64,000 nucleotides of DNA from Onchidella celtica (Eukaryota > Mollusca > Gastropoda > Systellommatophora > Onchidiidae): NCBI GenBank assembly GCA_963931925.1, contig OZ007570.1, forward strand, positions 45,835,691 to 45,899,690, given 5' to 3'. Shown piece after piece: positions 47,398 to 60,110 of this stretch. The position numbers were made by a program, and so were the translations under genes. Positions within the stretch are counted from its first letter, which is position 1. Every line of letters begins with the position of its first letter. The notes below the pieces were generated by a model that saw nothing but the letters and a program-made list of their open reading frames with translations, was not told the origin of the DNA and did not search any database.

Positions 47398-48080
47398 CTC
47401 ATTGACTCCCATAAGCCGGATTCTCTGGCTCAAGCCGCCAACAAAGCCGGACCCCAAGCCGGGTTTCCCGGCTCAGAATTAATAACTTAATTTATGAAGC
47501 TACTAACTGTTGCAACGAAGCATGCTTGCACACATGCCCGAGGTTGGCTTCCCTGCTCCTTCCATGAAATGTAAACGGTGAATGGCGTCTTGAAATCGAT
47601 GTGTTTTATTCTTTTTTTTTTTTTATATTTCTATGTTGTGACATGGTGAAATGTGTTGCCATATCTGTTATATGATTTTGATCTTAACTCAAAAAGTTTT
47701 GTAGATACCGTCATGAAATTTGGATGGTGAATTCATAATTGGATTACTGTTATTATTTTAAAAGCTGAATGCACAGGATTACAAAGAAGTGGCATGAGCA
47801 TGTAGTAAGTTCAAAAATTGAGGTGTAAAAATCTGTTCTTGAATTTTTCCTTTCAACTTTACTGTCCTGTTTTTGTATAAAAAATGTGCTAAATCATTCT
47901 GCAAATCATTTGTCCGCATTCTGCATTCAATTTCCAACACATTGATATGTATATTGACTCATTGAGTCGTCTAGCTCTATCCACAACAAACGTGTATGAT
48001 TTAGAAAGTCGAATACGGAATTTCGTTCGTCGCAAATTTATCTGGGGTCAAACCGTAAAATTCCATGGGTAATCAATGAG
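47398..48080. mobile_element. Non-autonomous piggyBac-type element with TTAA target
   Basis: TTAA at 47394-47397 and 48081-48084 flanks a 683-bp segment whose ends are inverted repeats: CTCATTGACTCCCAT on the left and, in reverse complement, CTCATTGATTACCCAT on the right. TTAA duplication is the hallmark of piggyBac insertion. The left subterminal part has several GCCGG-containing repeats. No transposase ORF is present. It sits upstream of gene A's first coding exon. Confidence 0.85.
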
Positions 48081-48084
48081 TTAA

Positions 48085-50933
48085 GAGAACTGTTCCCCAC
48101 TACAATGTTTATCAGAATAGCATGTTTTATGTACTCAGCAACATACAAACCAATATCCCTCTGTACAAAAACAACAAAAAGACACATACAGAACAAAAAC
48201 AAACAAGAAAACAAAAGCAAACTGAGGTATAACATTTCATCTAACCAAAGTTGAAAATGTGGCGACCACTGTTCATTAGCTTCAGTAGTTTCTTTTGAAA
48301 TTCTCAACATGGAATATTTTGCCTCGACCCACCCAGGGAATCTGCTTTCACAGTGAATCTGCTCCAAAGCATGCACATTTTACTTCAGAACTAAACCAAC
48401 CACAGTCTTAAAATACAAAGTTTGCTATAGATCCACAGTAGCAGTGAATTAAATCAAAGCTATGTGAAATCACAGACAGAGAACACATAGTCGTTCATTC
48501 GTTCACAACTGTTGTCATTACCACACATCTCCAGTGAACAGCTGACGAGAATATCGACAACAGAATTTATAATTAAATGCCTTTTCTTTCATGCAATACT
48601 CAACTTCCTTACACATGCAATGGAATTACCTACCGCGTCTCGCCAGGGTTTTCTTGAATTACACAGGATGATCTAGACGTCTATATAAGTATATTAGCCT
48701 ATACAATACACTACGCAGTTCCCACTCGGCTGCAGTTGCAAGAGATGACCTATTTCAAATAGTGTCGTATACATGTAGGCCCTACTGCTGTTATCTGGCT
48801 AGCACACATAAAGACACAATAATGCATGCTGCTGGAAAAATACGGTCGTGCAACCTCGGCCTTCGTTAACTGAAAGTGGTTTTCGAGATTCATGGAATAT
48901 GTTCAAGTACAATAAATCATATATTATTATAGCCTACAGTTTCATGACAGCGTCACAAGGCCAGTTACCACATTTTTTTTATTGTATAAACTAGTTGCCT
49001 TAATTAAGACTTTTTTTTTTGGTTGAAATATCAACTTAGTCGTAGGGTTACCAACAGCGCCACACCTACCGCCGACATAATTATGAATGAAATAATATGG
49101 TTAAGATGGTTTGAATTAAAAATAATGGCAATATCAAAAGCAAAATATCATGACCACTGTGACTGTCTACTTAATTTCAATTATCCAATCAAAAGTGGGC
49201 TTCTAATAGGATCCCGAAGGTAACTTGTTGTTAACAGTGAATGCATATAATATTACTGCACAGTGTGACGCCTCAAACCTCAGATACACACTGCTTCAAC
49301 TTAGACCTACAACACTGTCAAGATAAAATGAAAACTTGCCTATGTGACAGAACAACATAAGTAAAAAATCAGTGAACCCCCCCCCCCCCACCCTCTCTCT
49401 CTCTCTCTCTCTCACTTTCTTTATAACCAAGGTACACTTTAGGCAAAAGACTATGTAAAACCTCTTACTCTCCCTTTCTATTGGGAAAAACAAATTTTAA
49501 TGCAAACTTAAGGGTTGCAAGGCACAGAAACTGTAGCGTGTGCAGCAAAATGTTTCCCTTCTCACTGGTCTGAGGCTCGAAGAACTTGAACGCAGCCTCA
49601 TATGCCGAGTGCGTAGCAGTAATTCTGGGAAAAATGTCAGTTCTCGTTACTGGCGGTGTAATCGATAATCAGTCTTTGCCAGTGGCGTGCTACTATTGCA
49701 TTATAGCGTATGTAGCTCACTGATCTTGGCGTTTTCTTTTTTCACTGTACTCTAAATAATCACAAATTTTAATATTTTTTTGTTCATGACAAAGCACCAA
49801 TTGTATACGGTAGGCCTATATTACTCATTCACCGCCCGTTACTCCACTTTCGTCTCTATAAATCTACAGGATTGGATAATTATAATTTGCTCACGGTGTA
49901 CGGCGTATTTATGTCTGCGTCAGTGAACTTTGCCCGTGCTTTCAACGCTTTTTTTTGTTGCAGAGAGGAAAAATAGCGGGGGCGGGGGAGAATTCACATG
50001 TTGCAATAACACCAGCAGGACTTTTAACACACTGGAAAATGCTGAGTTGGTCGGAGACATGGCATTAGGTTCGACTGCACTCTCGTGGTGTGAGTGCATT
50101 GGCCATCATGTTCCGTTATAACTTATACTCCTTTTTGATCCGTTCAAGACAGTTTCCATGTTAGATTTATTTGGAAGAAGAAAGAAGAAGGTAGAGATTG
50201 AGATGTGTATTTGATGAATGCAACTACGATACGTCTTGTCTTCAAATCCACCAACCACATTCCTTTTTTTTCACCATACATATCTCACTGTACACATTTA
50301 AAAGCAACTTTTGTCATCGTTTGGGAGTTAGCCTTACCAATGAAGCACTTTTTTTTTATTTACTAACTTTATTTTGTGTGTGTGTGGGTACCCCAGCCCC
50401 ATATTACCGGTACATAAATAAGATAATGCTTAACTTTGTTGTGTAAATTTTTGAGTCAGCCACTGTCATCTCTGGAAAGAAAACTAAAGAGCATAATTAC
50501 AGCAGCTTAACTGTTTATTATTATCATGATTATTTTTTATTGTTTTATCTAAAAATGTACTGTGAATTTTGCTGGGCTCCATGTATTTACTTCAGATATT
50601 TAACTCATTTAACCTTTTTATGTATGATTGTGTAACTTGTCAGTTCCAATTACATGCAATGAACGGACTTTGATGTGTAAATTTAATGATCTGCGGCGTC
50701 TTTTAAGTTTTGTTTATGAGGGACCCACCGAACCTGAAGTGCCCTGAGCGTTCCAAGGTCTAACTATGGCCTTAGTCATTATTTTGTTAAGTACATTAAT
50801 TTGTTATCAATGCCAGGCCACCGGGTGACTGGAGGTCGCTATTTAATTAGCCCGGTGGAGGTTGGGAGACAATATAGGCCTGCTACAGATATTGTATAGG
50901 AGAGAAGTTAAGACATTGGGTGAGTGGGTATAT
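48085..50933. other. Upstream region of gene A, no coding gene recognised
   Basis: A possible non-coding first exon of gene A may end near 48637, where GAGACGCG|GTAGGT reads as a donor on the minus strand; this is weakly supported. A C run/(CT)n lies at 49378-49412. The rest shows nothing recognisable. Confidence 0.35.
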
Positions 50934-51430
50934 CAGTGGTTCTCAACGTGGGCGATATCGCCTTCTCCGGGGTGATTTTGATTTTCTCGGGGGGGGGGGG
51001 GCGGGGGGCTGCAAAACGAAGAAAAGGGCGACGGGGGGGGGGGGACGATGAAGGGAGGGGGGATGCTGATGAAAACATAGATGGAAGACGATTTGGGGAC
51101 AAGTATTAGACAGCCACTGACTTGTTCAACCCCACGCGTATATGGGTCTTATGAACAGAAAAGCTTTTTTCTTTTTTTTTTAGTGTATTTGATCAAGAAT
51201 GTTTATTGTTACAATATCATGAATAATCAATGTCTATTGCCATTTTTAAAGCTTTGAAAAACTTAATATCACGATTTGTATTCTCTCTTCTTGTGAAATG
51301 TATCTGTTGGGTTTGAGTAGAAATAGTAGAATATTTTTTTTTTGTGGGGGTGGGGAGTTTGAAGAAAGGGGCGATGAACAAAAACTTGGAGCCTAGGGGG
51401 CAACTGTCTGAAAAAGCTTGAGAACCACTG
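50934..51430. mobile_element. Non-autonomous hAT element with TTCTCAA ends
   Basis: The left end CAGTGGTTCTCAACGTGGGC and the right end GCTTGAGAACCACTG form the terminal inverted repeat CAGTGGTTCTCAA common in hAT MITEs. The 8-bp flanks GGGTATAT and GCGTGTAC agree at 5 positions. The 497-bp interior is G-rich and non-coding. Confidence 0.8.
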
Positions 51431-51524
51431 GCGTGTACCATGTGTATTTGAATAAACCAATGCATGTGGATAGCTGAAAGCACTGTGAAGTGTGAGGAAC
51501 CCCATGGAAATCGTATGCGTAGGA

Positions 51525-51700
51525 CTGGTGACAAGTTTGCACATAGGAATAGCGTCGTTCCTACATAAATCGGCTGTTTACGACATCGCGCCGATGTCGG
51601 TTTGATTTAAGAATAGGAATCCGCCCCAAAGGTAATCCCATTAAACAACGGAAATACTATGAAAATCTACGTGGGTATGACATAGGGATGCGGACTGGAA
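51525..51700 (+). repeat. Interspersed repeat F2, copy 5
   Basis: Contains CAAGTTTGCACATAGGAATA, GCGTCGTTCCTACATAAATC, GTTTACGACATCG and a terminal GGATGCGGACTGG block, in the family order. Confidence 0.6.
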
Positions 51701-53275
51701 GTAGGCCTATTTACATATCATACACATTAATACACCATCGTTATCATCACTAAGGTCACAACAACAACAACAACAACAAGAGTAACATAAAACGCCGCAT
51801 TGAGAAAAAATGACAAGAGGTCATTGTATTACATACAAGAGATAAACAAGAATGATGTGAACAGGCACCACATGACACAGATACATAGAAATCTGACATT
51901 CCATAAGCACACAGCACATTGTCATGTGTTAATTGCTCAGTGAAGAATAACAAATTTTAATGTTAAGATAACGATAGTACTAATTTAAGCTATCTTTTAT
52001 TGACAAGATCTAAATCACAACATCCACAATATAAATCTTCACCATGATTATTCTCTACAATCCAGATTTGATTTTTTAAAAAGCATATTTTGCATTAAAT
52101 TAAAAACGAAGCAACAACAACAACAACAACACCAGAAAACCTGATGTCGATAGAGAAGGTTTATATAACTAACACTGATTAGTAAGACAAATACAATAGT
52201 GTAAAATTTAAGTAATATAAAAGGTTATATGTCACACATATAGGCTACCCTCAGCAAGCTAGAAAAAAAAAAAAAGACAAATCACATAGTCACACATTAT
52301 AGTCATTAATTTTGAGATCAAAAATATTTTCTCTCCTTATAAAATAATGGAAAAACAAGACAAATTATGAGCTTCGAATAATCGACAGCANNNNNNNNNN
52401 NNNNNNNNNNNNNNNNNNNNNNNNNNNNNNNNNNNNNNNNNNNNNNNNNNNNNNNNNNNNNNNNNNNNNNNNNNNNNNNNNNNNNNNNNNNNNNNNNNNN
52501 NNNNNNNNNNNNNNNNNNNNNNNNNNNNNNNNNNNNNNNNNNNNNNNNNNNNNNNNNNNNNNNNNNNNNNNNNNNNNNNNNNNNNNNNNNAAACCTCTGT
52601 GATGTAACTTCTGATGAATATAAAAAAGGGGGCGGGGGAGAGAAGGAGCACATGTGACGTCAGCTTTCCAAATCTCCATTTTTCTGAGATCATTTCTCAA
52701 ATCCATATTTTTTAAAGAAAAGTTACAAATTGTTCGAAAGTGAGAAGCATCTATGACATAATTATGCAGTATCTAGGCACTGTCAAACTGTACAGAATGT
52801 ATAACAACTAGGGAAATATAAATTTAAAAAAAAAGGAGGTTTTAAAAATGTAACAATTATGAGTATTAGAGCAGCTGAAATGGAATCTTACAGTCAACGT
52901 AAAGAAGTATAAAATAATAAAAGTACATACACTTCATTTCTGCATTATTTGTATTCGACACCACTAAGAAACCAAAACAAATGATGATATTTGGACTTTC
53001 GCCTTAAGATTTGTGCTAGTTCGATGTTTTGTCTTGGTGTCTCTTCAGTTTCATTTTGTCGGCTATTTGGGTTTGCAACTCACATTCCACCTGTAACAGT
53101 ATTTCGTTCCCGTATTTCTCCCTCTCTCTCGACTTACAAGATAAGGCCATTGCTGAATTAAAAATGTACACAGCAAGTAGACACGAAAGATCTTCACATG
53201 ATAATCCTTATAGGGGTACTTGACGAGCCACCTGTTTCATTTAATATAAAATGGGAAACATTTTGTCTAAAATCA
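51701..53275. other. Non-coding stretch with assembly gap
   Basis: Includes CAA tracts at 51761-51778 and 52112-52131 and a run of exactly 200 N at 52391-52590, which is an assembly gap of unknown true size. ORFs spanning the gap are meaningless. Confidence 0.8.
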
Positions 53276-53689
53276 CTTTGTCCCCCGACGCGGGGACGCG
53301 GTGGTTGGGAGGCAAGATGCTCTCCTGTCATGCCGAACGTAAAGGGTTCGAACCTGGTAGCTCCGGTCAATGCAAGCATGTTGTAGTTTTCTTTTTCCGG
53401 GGGAAAAAAATCCTGTCCCTGATCCTATGGTAGGTAGGTAGGATCGAGTGCCTAGTTTTCTCAGATAAGGACGAAAAACTCGGAGGGCCCATGATTGTGC
53501 ACGTTGCTGCACACGTTAAAGACACCTTGGCAGTTGAAAGTCCAGAAGAGCAGGCCGAACAAAGTCACTGGCCGGACAAAATTCTAAAAATACAATCCCT
53601 ACCACGAAAACACACACAAACAAGAACAAGAAAAGTGAGGTGTAGATGCCAATGGCAGCGAAACCTTCTAAAATAAAGACCTGAACACA
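53276..53689 (+). mobile_element. tRNA-derived SINE, copy 1
   Basis: A tRNA-like head (GCGGTGGTTGGGAGGCAAGA as A-box region and GGGTTCGAACCTGG as B box) is followed by a body shared with the SINE at 60990: CAATGCAAGCATGTTG, GATCCTATGGTAGGTAGG, CACGTTAAAGACACC, CAAAATTCTAAAA and GCCAATGGCAGCGAA. A 9-bp repeat CTAAAATCA at 53267-53275 and 53690-53698 is a plausible target duplication. Confidence 0.85.
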
Positions 53690-53699
53690 CTAAAATCAA

Positions 53700-54609
53700 G
53701 ACCTTCTGTCAGTCTCAGTTATTAGCACATATACCGTGAGTACGAATTTATCGTCTCTTAATTCAAGAGCTTAGTTTGATATCGCGACTAAGGCACAAAA
53801 AGCGAAAATTGAAATATTGAGCGTATTGTGTTCTTCCTGCATGTTGTGACCCCCGAAAACGTCTGGTCTTCCAAAGTGCCACACCCCACAGACGTGGATT
53901 AATATGCTTTGTATAGAAGACAGTATTCTCGTGCGATCTATATTATTATGCGCTTCTATGCAACTTGCTTTGGAGTGCAATTGGACTTAAGCGTGGCAAT
54001 GGAATAACTCATTCAAATCGTTAGAGATCTGATCCCCTCCTAATAAAAGTAAACCGCAGTGGTCTGGTTGTAGTTGGCAAAGTCCGGATTCACTGAAAAT
54101 AGTAAGCAAATATTACACTTTAATTCCATATTTCCAAAAAATCAGTCACATTGTCACACTTTAGTTGCATAAAATATTTTCGTAAGACAATTTCCCAACT
54201 GGCAAGTCATAACTACATTTCCCATGGGCCTACACTTCGCCTTAAATACACCTATATCTGATACATTATATCGTCAGGTATTTCCTATTTTGTTTTTTGT
54301 GCATTTTTGCCTTTTCGAGAAAATGGGGAGTGGAAGTTTGAAGATCTGTGTAAAATCAGCGTTTTGTTCAATACGCTTCAAAATCAAAACTTACATATTC
54401 CCACCAAATATACACCGATATGACATTTATACATAATAAAATTAGGAGTGAGAGAACCACGTTCATGTCAAAACCTCAAAATCGGCAAAATATGGCAAAC
54501 AGCAATGTGGCAAGTGCCCCTCCATATGTAAATATGATATAATTAGAAAGAAAAAAGGGTATGTCCATGCCAATGTTGGCTGGCAAGATCCAATAATTAT
54601 TATAGTTTG
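53700..54609. other. Downstream region of gene B, no gene recognised
   Basis: Probably holds the 3' UTR of gene B. No canonical AATAAA was placed with confidence on the minus strand. Confidence 0.4.
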
Positions 54610-54914
54610 TTAGTAACGAATTCCAGTGTCTCGCCAGTATTCTTCTTGTTCGTCAAGATCACCTACACTACTGAGCCTTTTCTCGCTGGCCTTGAGGTCC
54701 CATTTAAAGAAGAAGGCATTCTTGTCAGATCTATAACCTTTCTTATCCAGCAAAGCGTAGGTGACGTCCTCGTGCTCATTTCTGCTTGTCAGCAAGCAAA
54801 CGGAAGCGCCAACAGTGACTTCAGTGTTTTCTACGGAGTTGTAGCACTCTTGGGAAGGAATTTCCCATAGCCTTGTGTAGGTCCTGGAGCTGAAGTTGTA
54901 AATGTATCCGTCCC
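54610..54914 (-). CDS. Gene B coding exon 3 (MATH C-terminal half)
   Basis: The acceptor TTTTTTGTTCAG precedes 54914. Two bases complete a Gly codon split G|GG, then 100 codons run to TAA at 54612-54610. Encodes the last MATH strands (DVTYALLDKKGYRSDKNAFF) and an acidic tail. Confidence 0.85.
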
Positions 54915-57187
54915 CTGAACAAAAAAAAAAATGAGTGATGGGGTGTTATTCTTTGTTTGACTGTTGCTGCTGCCCTTTAAACTATTATCATTCATGGCAG
55001 TAATAGTATCATTATTCTGCAGCGTTTTGAATTGCAGTAATAACTGTGGACCAACTGCGGATCCCCAATGGTTTTATACACCGAATCTGAATGTAAAATC
55101 GTACTTGGGAAGGCAGACTTCACAAAAAAAAAAAAAGCAATCTTCCAATAACAACCAGATAACAATGGATCTAGTGGATTAATTTGTGTTTCTCATTCTT
55201 AGGATCGATTCAGTTTTTTTCATAGAGACGTTTAAAAACCTTTACCTCTTCCAATGACTGCTCCCACAGTCGATCTTATCCCACCGAATCAAACACACAG
55301 TAACATTTTTGGTATTTTATAGGGTTCATCTACTCTCTTTATCAAAGTCTGCAATGGCACATCACAATAACGTAAATGCCATCTGTGAACATTTCGCACT
55401 CCTGAGGGTTTAAATGGGCGTCGCAGGAAATCCCACCTATTTTATTTTATTTTATTTCACTGGATGAGAGATGTTAATACGTTAATTCGATCAGTTATTG
55501 TAGGTCAAATGCTCTATTCACAGCTAGCCGCAACTGGAGGACGCAGGGTACCCCTAGCGTCAATCGTACTCAATCACGTCTCAATTGTGAACAGTAAACA
55601 TTGTTTCTGTAGGTTAACAACACAGGAAACTGACGTTACTGCAAATCCCCGGAAAGAGATTCAGAGTCTAAACTAAACCAAGATAAGAATGACATCAAAC
55701 AGAAAGAAGAAGATAATTTAAAACAAAATGACAATGAAGCAAAAATAATGTTTTAAGTACCTTTTAAAACAATAGGCCACTTGTGATGCTCATCAAAAAC
55801 GCCCTTAGAAATCAGCAAATGCACGCCAAGCCGACCATTTCTGTTGAACCACAGACGAAGACGAACTCGGCAGGGTTTGGGGCGAGTGTACAGGTAGTCA
55901 GTGAAAAAATCCCTATGTTTGGCCATTAACTCGTCACATTTACAGATCTCGAAACAGTGCCCAGAGTCTGGTATGTAAGTAACCGAAGGACTATTCTTAT
56001 TTGGAGCTGCTTCATTGTTATGTCTGGAAAGATCCACAGTTTCTCGTTCTGCCATCATTTCTGCGATAGCCACAGCATGTGGCCCTGTCCCAGGAACGGA
56101 TGTTGCCACTGTCACATTTGGCATTGCAGCAGCAGCAGAGTTTTCGCTGCTATTCGAATCTGCCTCTGGGATAGGATGCGTGCCTTTCACAACTTTACCC
56201 TTCTGTCCAATGAGATTCCACTCTTCAGCCAGTGGCTCAGTGCCTGAGAGCTCCCACTGTGTATTTAGGTATTTCTGAGAAAGTTCATGTTCTCGCTGTA
56301 ACTGTGTCGCGTTGATTCTGTGCTCAGGTTTGTCGTATCCATTGTCTCCAGTCTCACTTGTTTTTGGGATCGTTTGACTTGCAGCACTAGCTCGCGAGTT
56401 TGATCGATTTCCAGTTCTCTCTTTGCGCTTGTTTGAGTTGTAGGTTTCCTTCAGTTTCTCCACAACCTGGGTAGCCACACTATCATTCATGGTTCGCATT
56501 TCGTTCATCAGCAATTCTTGAAAACTCTTTGAATTTTCATGGACATGGTCCTTGGTTAAAGCTTGTTGCAGTAACAATTTGGTCTGATTATCGAACTGCT
56601 TGGTGATGTGACTTTGAAGCTCCTTAAATTTCTTCTCAAGCGCGGCTTTCAACATTTCGCCGTCTCTTTGTGATTCTTGCTTATGCTGAGAGAAAAGGGC
56701 CTCAATTTTGGCTTGCAGATTGTGGCCGTTGTCGGAATGTGCACTCTGAATGAAACAAAATATCAATCAATCAATCAATCATTCATCCATCAATCACTCA
56801 ATCAACCAAACTAAAGGTAGGCAACTTTCGGGTATAGCAACTGACAACAACACAGAGACAACCGAAGAATTAAACTTGCTGGCGGATTAACAATTTTAAC
56901 TTAATCAATAAAATAAAATAAAATAAAAATAAAGCAGGTGCTTTTTGAAGGAAGCATTTTCATCCCTTGAAAAATGAGTATTTACGGCAGATTTAACTAG
57001 GGAAAGGGGAATGAGGTAAGTGACTTAGATACCTATACAGTACCTGATGATCTTTGCGTTTCGATGCTAGCAACTGTGCTTCCTCCCTCATAAGTTTCAT
57101 CTTAGATTCACTCTCCCAGATAGGCAAGAACTCTTCCTTGGTCAACCCCACTTTCTTGGCCTCTTTCAGAGCGTTGATAAAGTCCAT
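54610..57187 (-). CDS. TRAF/MATH-domain protein, gene B (three coding exons)
   Basis: Exons 57187-57044, 56745-55761 and 54914-54610 give 1434 nt, 477 aa plus stop, with intron phases 0 and 1. Residues 1-48 form the family N-terminus MDFINALKEAKKVGLTKEEF...IW followed by charged helix. Residues about 59-150 are a long coiled coil (KIEALFSQHKQE..., KLLLQQALTKDH...). A low-complexity Ser/Ala linker follows. Residues about 311-455 are a TRAF-C/MATH domain: CFEICKCDEL, YTRPKPCRVRLRLWFNRNG, LGVHLLISKGVFDEHHKWPI, then GYRSDKNAFFFKWDL. The spacing matches the GYK-x-x-x-R-x-Y-L-N-G-D-G and H-L-S-L...W-P blocks of TRAFs. No RING or TRAF-type zinc finger is visible. The likely role is a self-associating peptide-binding adaptor; partners are unknown. 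Confidence 0.85.
55761..56745 (-). CDS. Gene B coding exon 2 (coiled coil, linker, MATH N-terminal half)
   Basis: The acceptor TTGTTTCATTCAG precedes 56745 and the donor AAAG|GTACTT follows 55761. Entry phase 0, exit phase 1, 328 full codons. The intron after it cuts the MATH domain at VLKG|GDGY. Confidence 0.87.
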
Positions 57188-57213
57188 AATTAGCGTTGGA
57201 TGAGCCTGGCCTT
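57044..57213 (-). CDS. Gene B first coding exon with 5' UTR part
   Basis: The coding part 57187-57044 gives 48 codons, MDFINALKEA..., and ends at the donor CAG|GTACTG. The acceptor AACTTTTTGCAG|AAGG ending at 57214 suggests the exon begins at 57213 and a non-coding exon lies upstream. Phase 0 as in gene A. Confidence 0.8.
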
Positions 57214-57242
57214 CTGCAAAAAGTTAGTACTATTATCATTAT

Positions 57243-57350
<108 letters not shown>

Positions 57351-57359
57351 TTGACTGAC

Positions 57360-58399
57360 TGTCTGAATTAGTGAGTGAACGACTGACTGACCAAATAATT
57401 AAGACAGAATAGGTCAGTGGTGTTATCAGCTCAAAATAATGGATATAAGACAAATACTTACATCCATTCATAAAACTACTGCCATTCAACAGTAATTAGT
57501 TTACTTAGAAACATCAAGGAATAGAATGTCTCTTCTGTTGTCCATTGTTACGATACCAACACCAAATTTTTAATCACCCCGGCCCTCTCCTACCAGACAC
57601 GCCACTGCTTTACTTGAGGAAGTTTAATGATAAATCTGAGGATGCCGCCCAGCGAAAACCCTCTGTTCAAATATTTTTAAAATGAAGTGTGTAACCGCTC
57701 GTCTGGATGATTGGAGACACAGGGTGTGTAGCTGCTCGTATCGACGAGCGTTTACGCACTTCCTTTTAAAAAAGTAAAAAAGATTATCTGTGTCTTTCAT
57801 AATCATGGCCCATGAAGTCGCTCTCGCAATGGTTTGAAAGCCACAGTACTTGAATCTGAATGCCCTTTATTGTGAAAGGCGTTGAACATAAATCCACACG
57901 TAGGCCTATATTATATTATGTTAAAGAAAACCTCCACAATTGAAACGTCAGAATTATTTTAAGCTTCCATTGAAACATATCTTGTGCACCTACTATTTGA
58001 ATACACTCTTCCTAGAAAACAACTCCACTCATTGTTGAGCGAATAGATCTAGTACATATATCGATCAGTGAACAGAAATTGAGTTTAGACGAACGAGTGT
58101 TTCATAAAATCGTAGAAAAGACAAGCAGTTGGCCCCTGAACCTGTCAAGCTTTGTGACAAGCTATTTTTACAGGTGTCCTTTCAGACACTTTCCACTTTT
58201 CCTATTTCTATGGTGTGGTTTTCATAAAGAAGTAAACCCGGCAGTAAAACTGAGGTAGCAGTCAAAATTTGGGTCTGGAATATTTTTCCTGCTCCCCCTT
58301 TAAAAAAAAAAAAAATTTTTTTTAAATTACATTATTGAAATCATTGCTGTAACTCATAACTCGGGCGTAACTCCAGCCTCTGATTAGATAACATACCTC
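57360..58399. other. Non-coding stretch
   Basis: CAGTGGTGTT at 57416 and ACGCCACTG ending at 57605 could be hAT-like ends, but they match over only a few bases and no target duplication is seen. No gene recognised. Confidence 0.4.
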
Positions 58400-58647
58400 G
58401 ACTTTAGTTCTTGTTTGTTCTATCTCCGTTTTCTGAAAAAAACTGGAGATCTTTCCGTATGTCAAAAACGTATAACAAAAATGCACACTTTGCCATTGGA
58501 TTAAAATGCATTGTGGCACTTATCAAGCCGTTTCACGGTTCAGATTTAATCAATCTTCTTATCATAATACTAAAGCCGCAAACGCTTGGTGTCGAGTTTC
58601 TTTGTTGTGCAAAAAAAGTGGAGTTGGAACAAACAAGAACTAAGGTC
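58400..58647. mobile_element. MITE family E, copy 5
   Basis: Ends GACTTTAGTTCTTGTTTGTT and GGAACAAACAAGAACTAAGG with the family interior in the orientation of copy 4. A 248-bp element with no ORF. Confidence 0.85.
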
Positions 58648-58649
58648 AC

Positions 58650-60000
58650 GATATTTCTTCAATCAACAAAGTTCTTTGAAAACACACATGCACACACTCA
58701 AAAAAAGACCCACTGACATTCTATTTCCCCCTCTTCTTTCCTTCTACCCCTCCCTCCCAATCATGTAACTGTTGGTTATATACAATGTTCTAGATGCATT
58801 GTCACGTATTCTTTTATATTTAAAAAGAAATGATAAACAAAGAAAATTATCCTTGATTGTATTATAAGAATTATAGTGAAGCTGTATCAACCTAACAAAT
58901 CTGCACGTTCTTATTAGTCGTCCAGCATGTACAGACAGAATTCTATATGATGAGATATGGGCAGGCCCCTGAAACCTCCTAAGTACTGTCTTATAGGTTT
59001 CGAAGGTTCCATGGATATGGGGATTTCCATTTCACACCCACCGAAGACTCCCAGTCCCAATCGAGGAGGGCGTTTTGTAAAATAACATATTCATAATTAT
59101 CTTAAAAATTATTAATTTTCAAGTAAACGTTTTGTAAGCACAGTCATAAGAGATGGAGCCGTATCTAAATATGACATAAAATATTTTCGCGCCAAAATCG
59201 AAAAAAGCGTTTTGTAAGCATATGAAAGCACATATTACGTAGATTTACTTTTAGGCCCCGAAGAGCTTGGCACTACCAAAATATCTAGTATTCCATGTAA
59301 AAATGCAGCAATTCAGCCCTCTAAAAAACTGAATTACAAGTTACAGATTCTTCTTAATTTTGTCTTTGTCTGTTACCTTTTAGCGGGGATCTGTTTAGAC
59401 AGTAATTGTCGATACGGAACTATTTTCTGCCAGCAAATTAACTTTTATTTTGAGCTCCAGGAAAAGACAAAGACATTGAAAATGTATTATTTATTAAATT
59501 TTGTAGCTCTCAACTTACCCCAAAGTCCAGCAGGGCTAGTCTCGACAACACACAACACTTCCACAGCCAACACTGAAATCAGCGCTTATGTAATTCCTTG
59601 TTATAGAGCGATTTTATCATGTTTTCAATAAGGGTTTGTATCCTTTTTGGGCAGAAGTGATCTACACTTTTTACTGCGCACTATGGACACTGTGTCATGT
59701 ACAGTATCTCGTGACGTGCACAAGTTATGTGGTCAGCTTTTCAGAAGACGATAATATTGACCACTTGATCTGAAGTTAGTGGTTTCTTGTTCAAAAGCGT
59801 TTTCTTGCCGCTTTGAGGCAAGAATGTGTCAAAAGCTAATCTGAAAAGCTGGACCACCCCGTCTAGAGTTTGTAAATTTTACATCGCTCAATAGAGTTCT
59901 CAGGCATGGATCAGTTGTAGAAGCAACTGGTAATATCCGGGTTTTCCCGAACGATACTGACTATTTTACAGACACGCCATTCGGATTTTCCCGATATGAC
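58650..60000. other. Non-coding stretch
   Basis: The word CGTTTTGTAA recurs at about 59070, 59127 and 59211. No gene recognised. Confidence 0.4.
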
Positions 60001-60027
60001 TGCTATTGAAGTCAAGAATTCTTTCCC

Positions 60028-60078
60028 GACAGACAGACAGACAAACAGACATACAGGTAGGCAGGTAGGTAGGTAGGT

Positions 60079-60110
<32 letters not shown>

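Noticed and set aside
52318-52706. ORFs across 52391-52590
   Set aside because: They translate a run of N and have no content.
55957-56278. Plus-strand ORFs of 96 and 87 codons
   Set aside because: Antisense to gene B exon 2, which has splice borders and MATH homology.
57416-57605. Possible hAT MITE
   Set aside because: Only short CAGTGG-like ends, no target duplication and no second copy seen.
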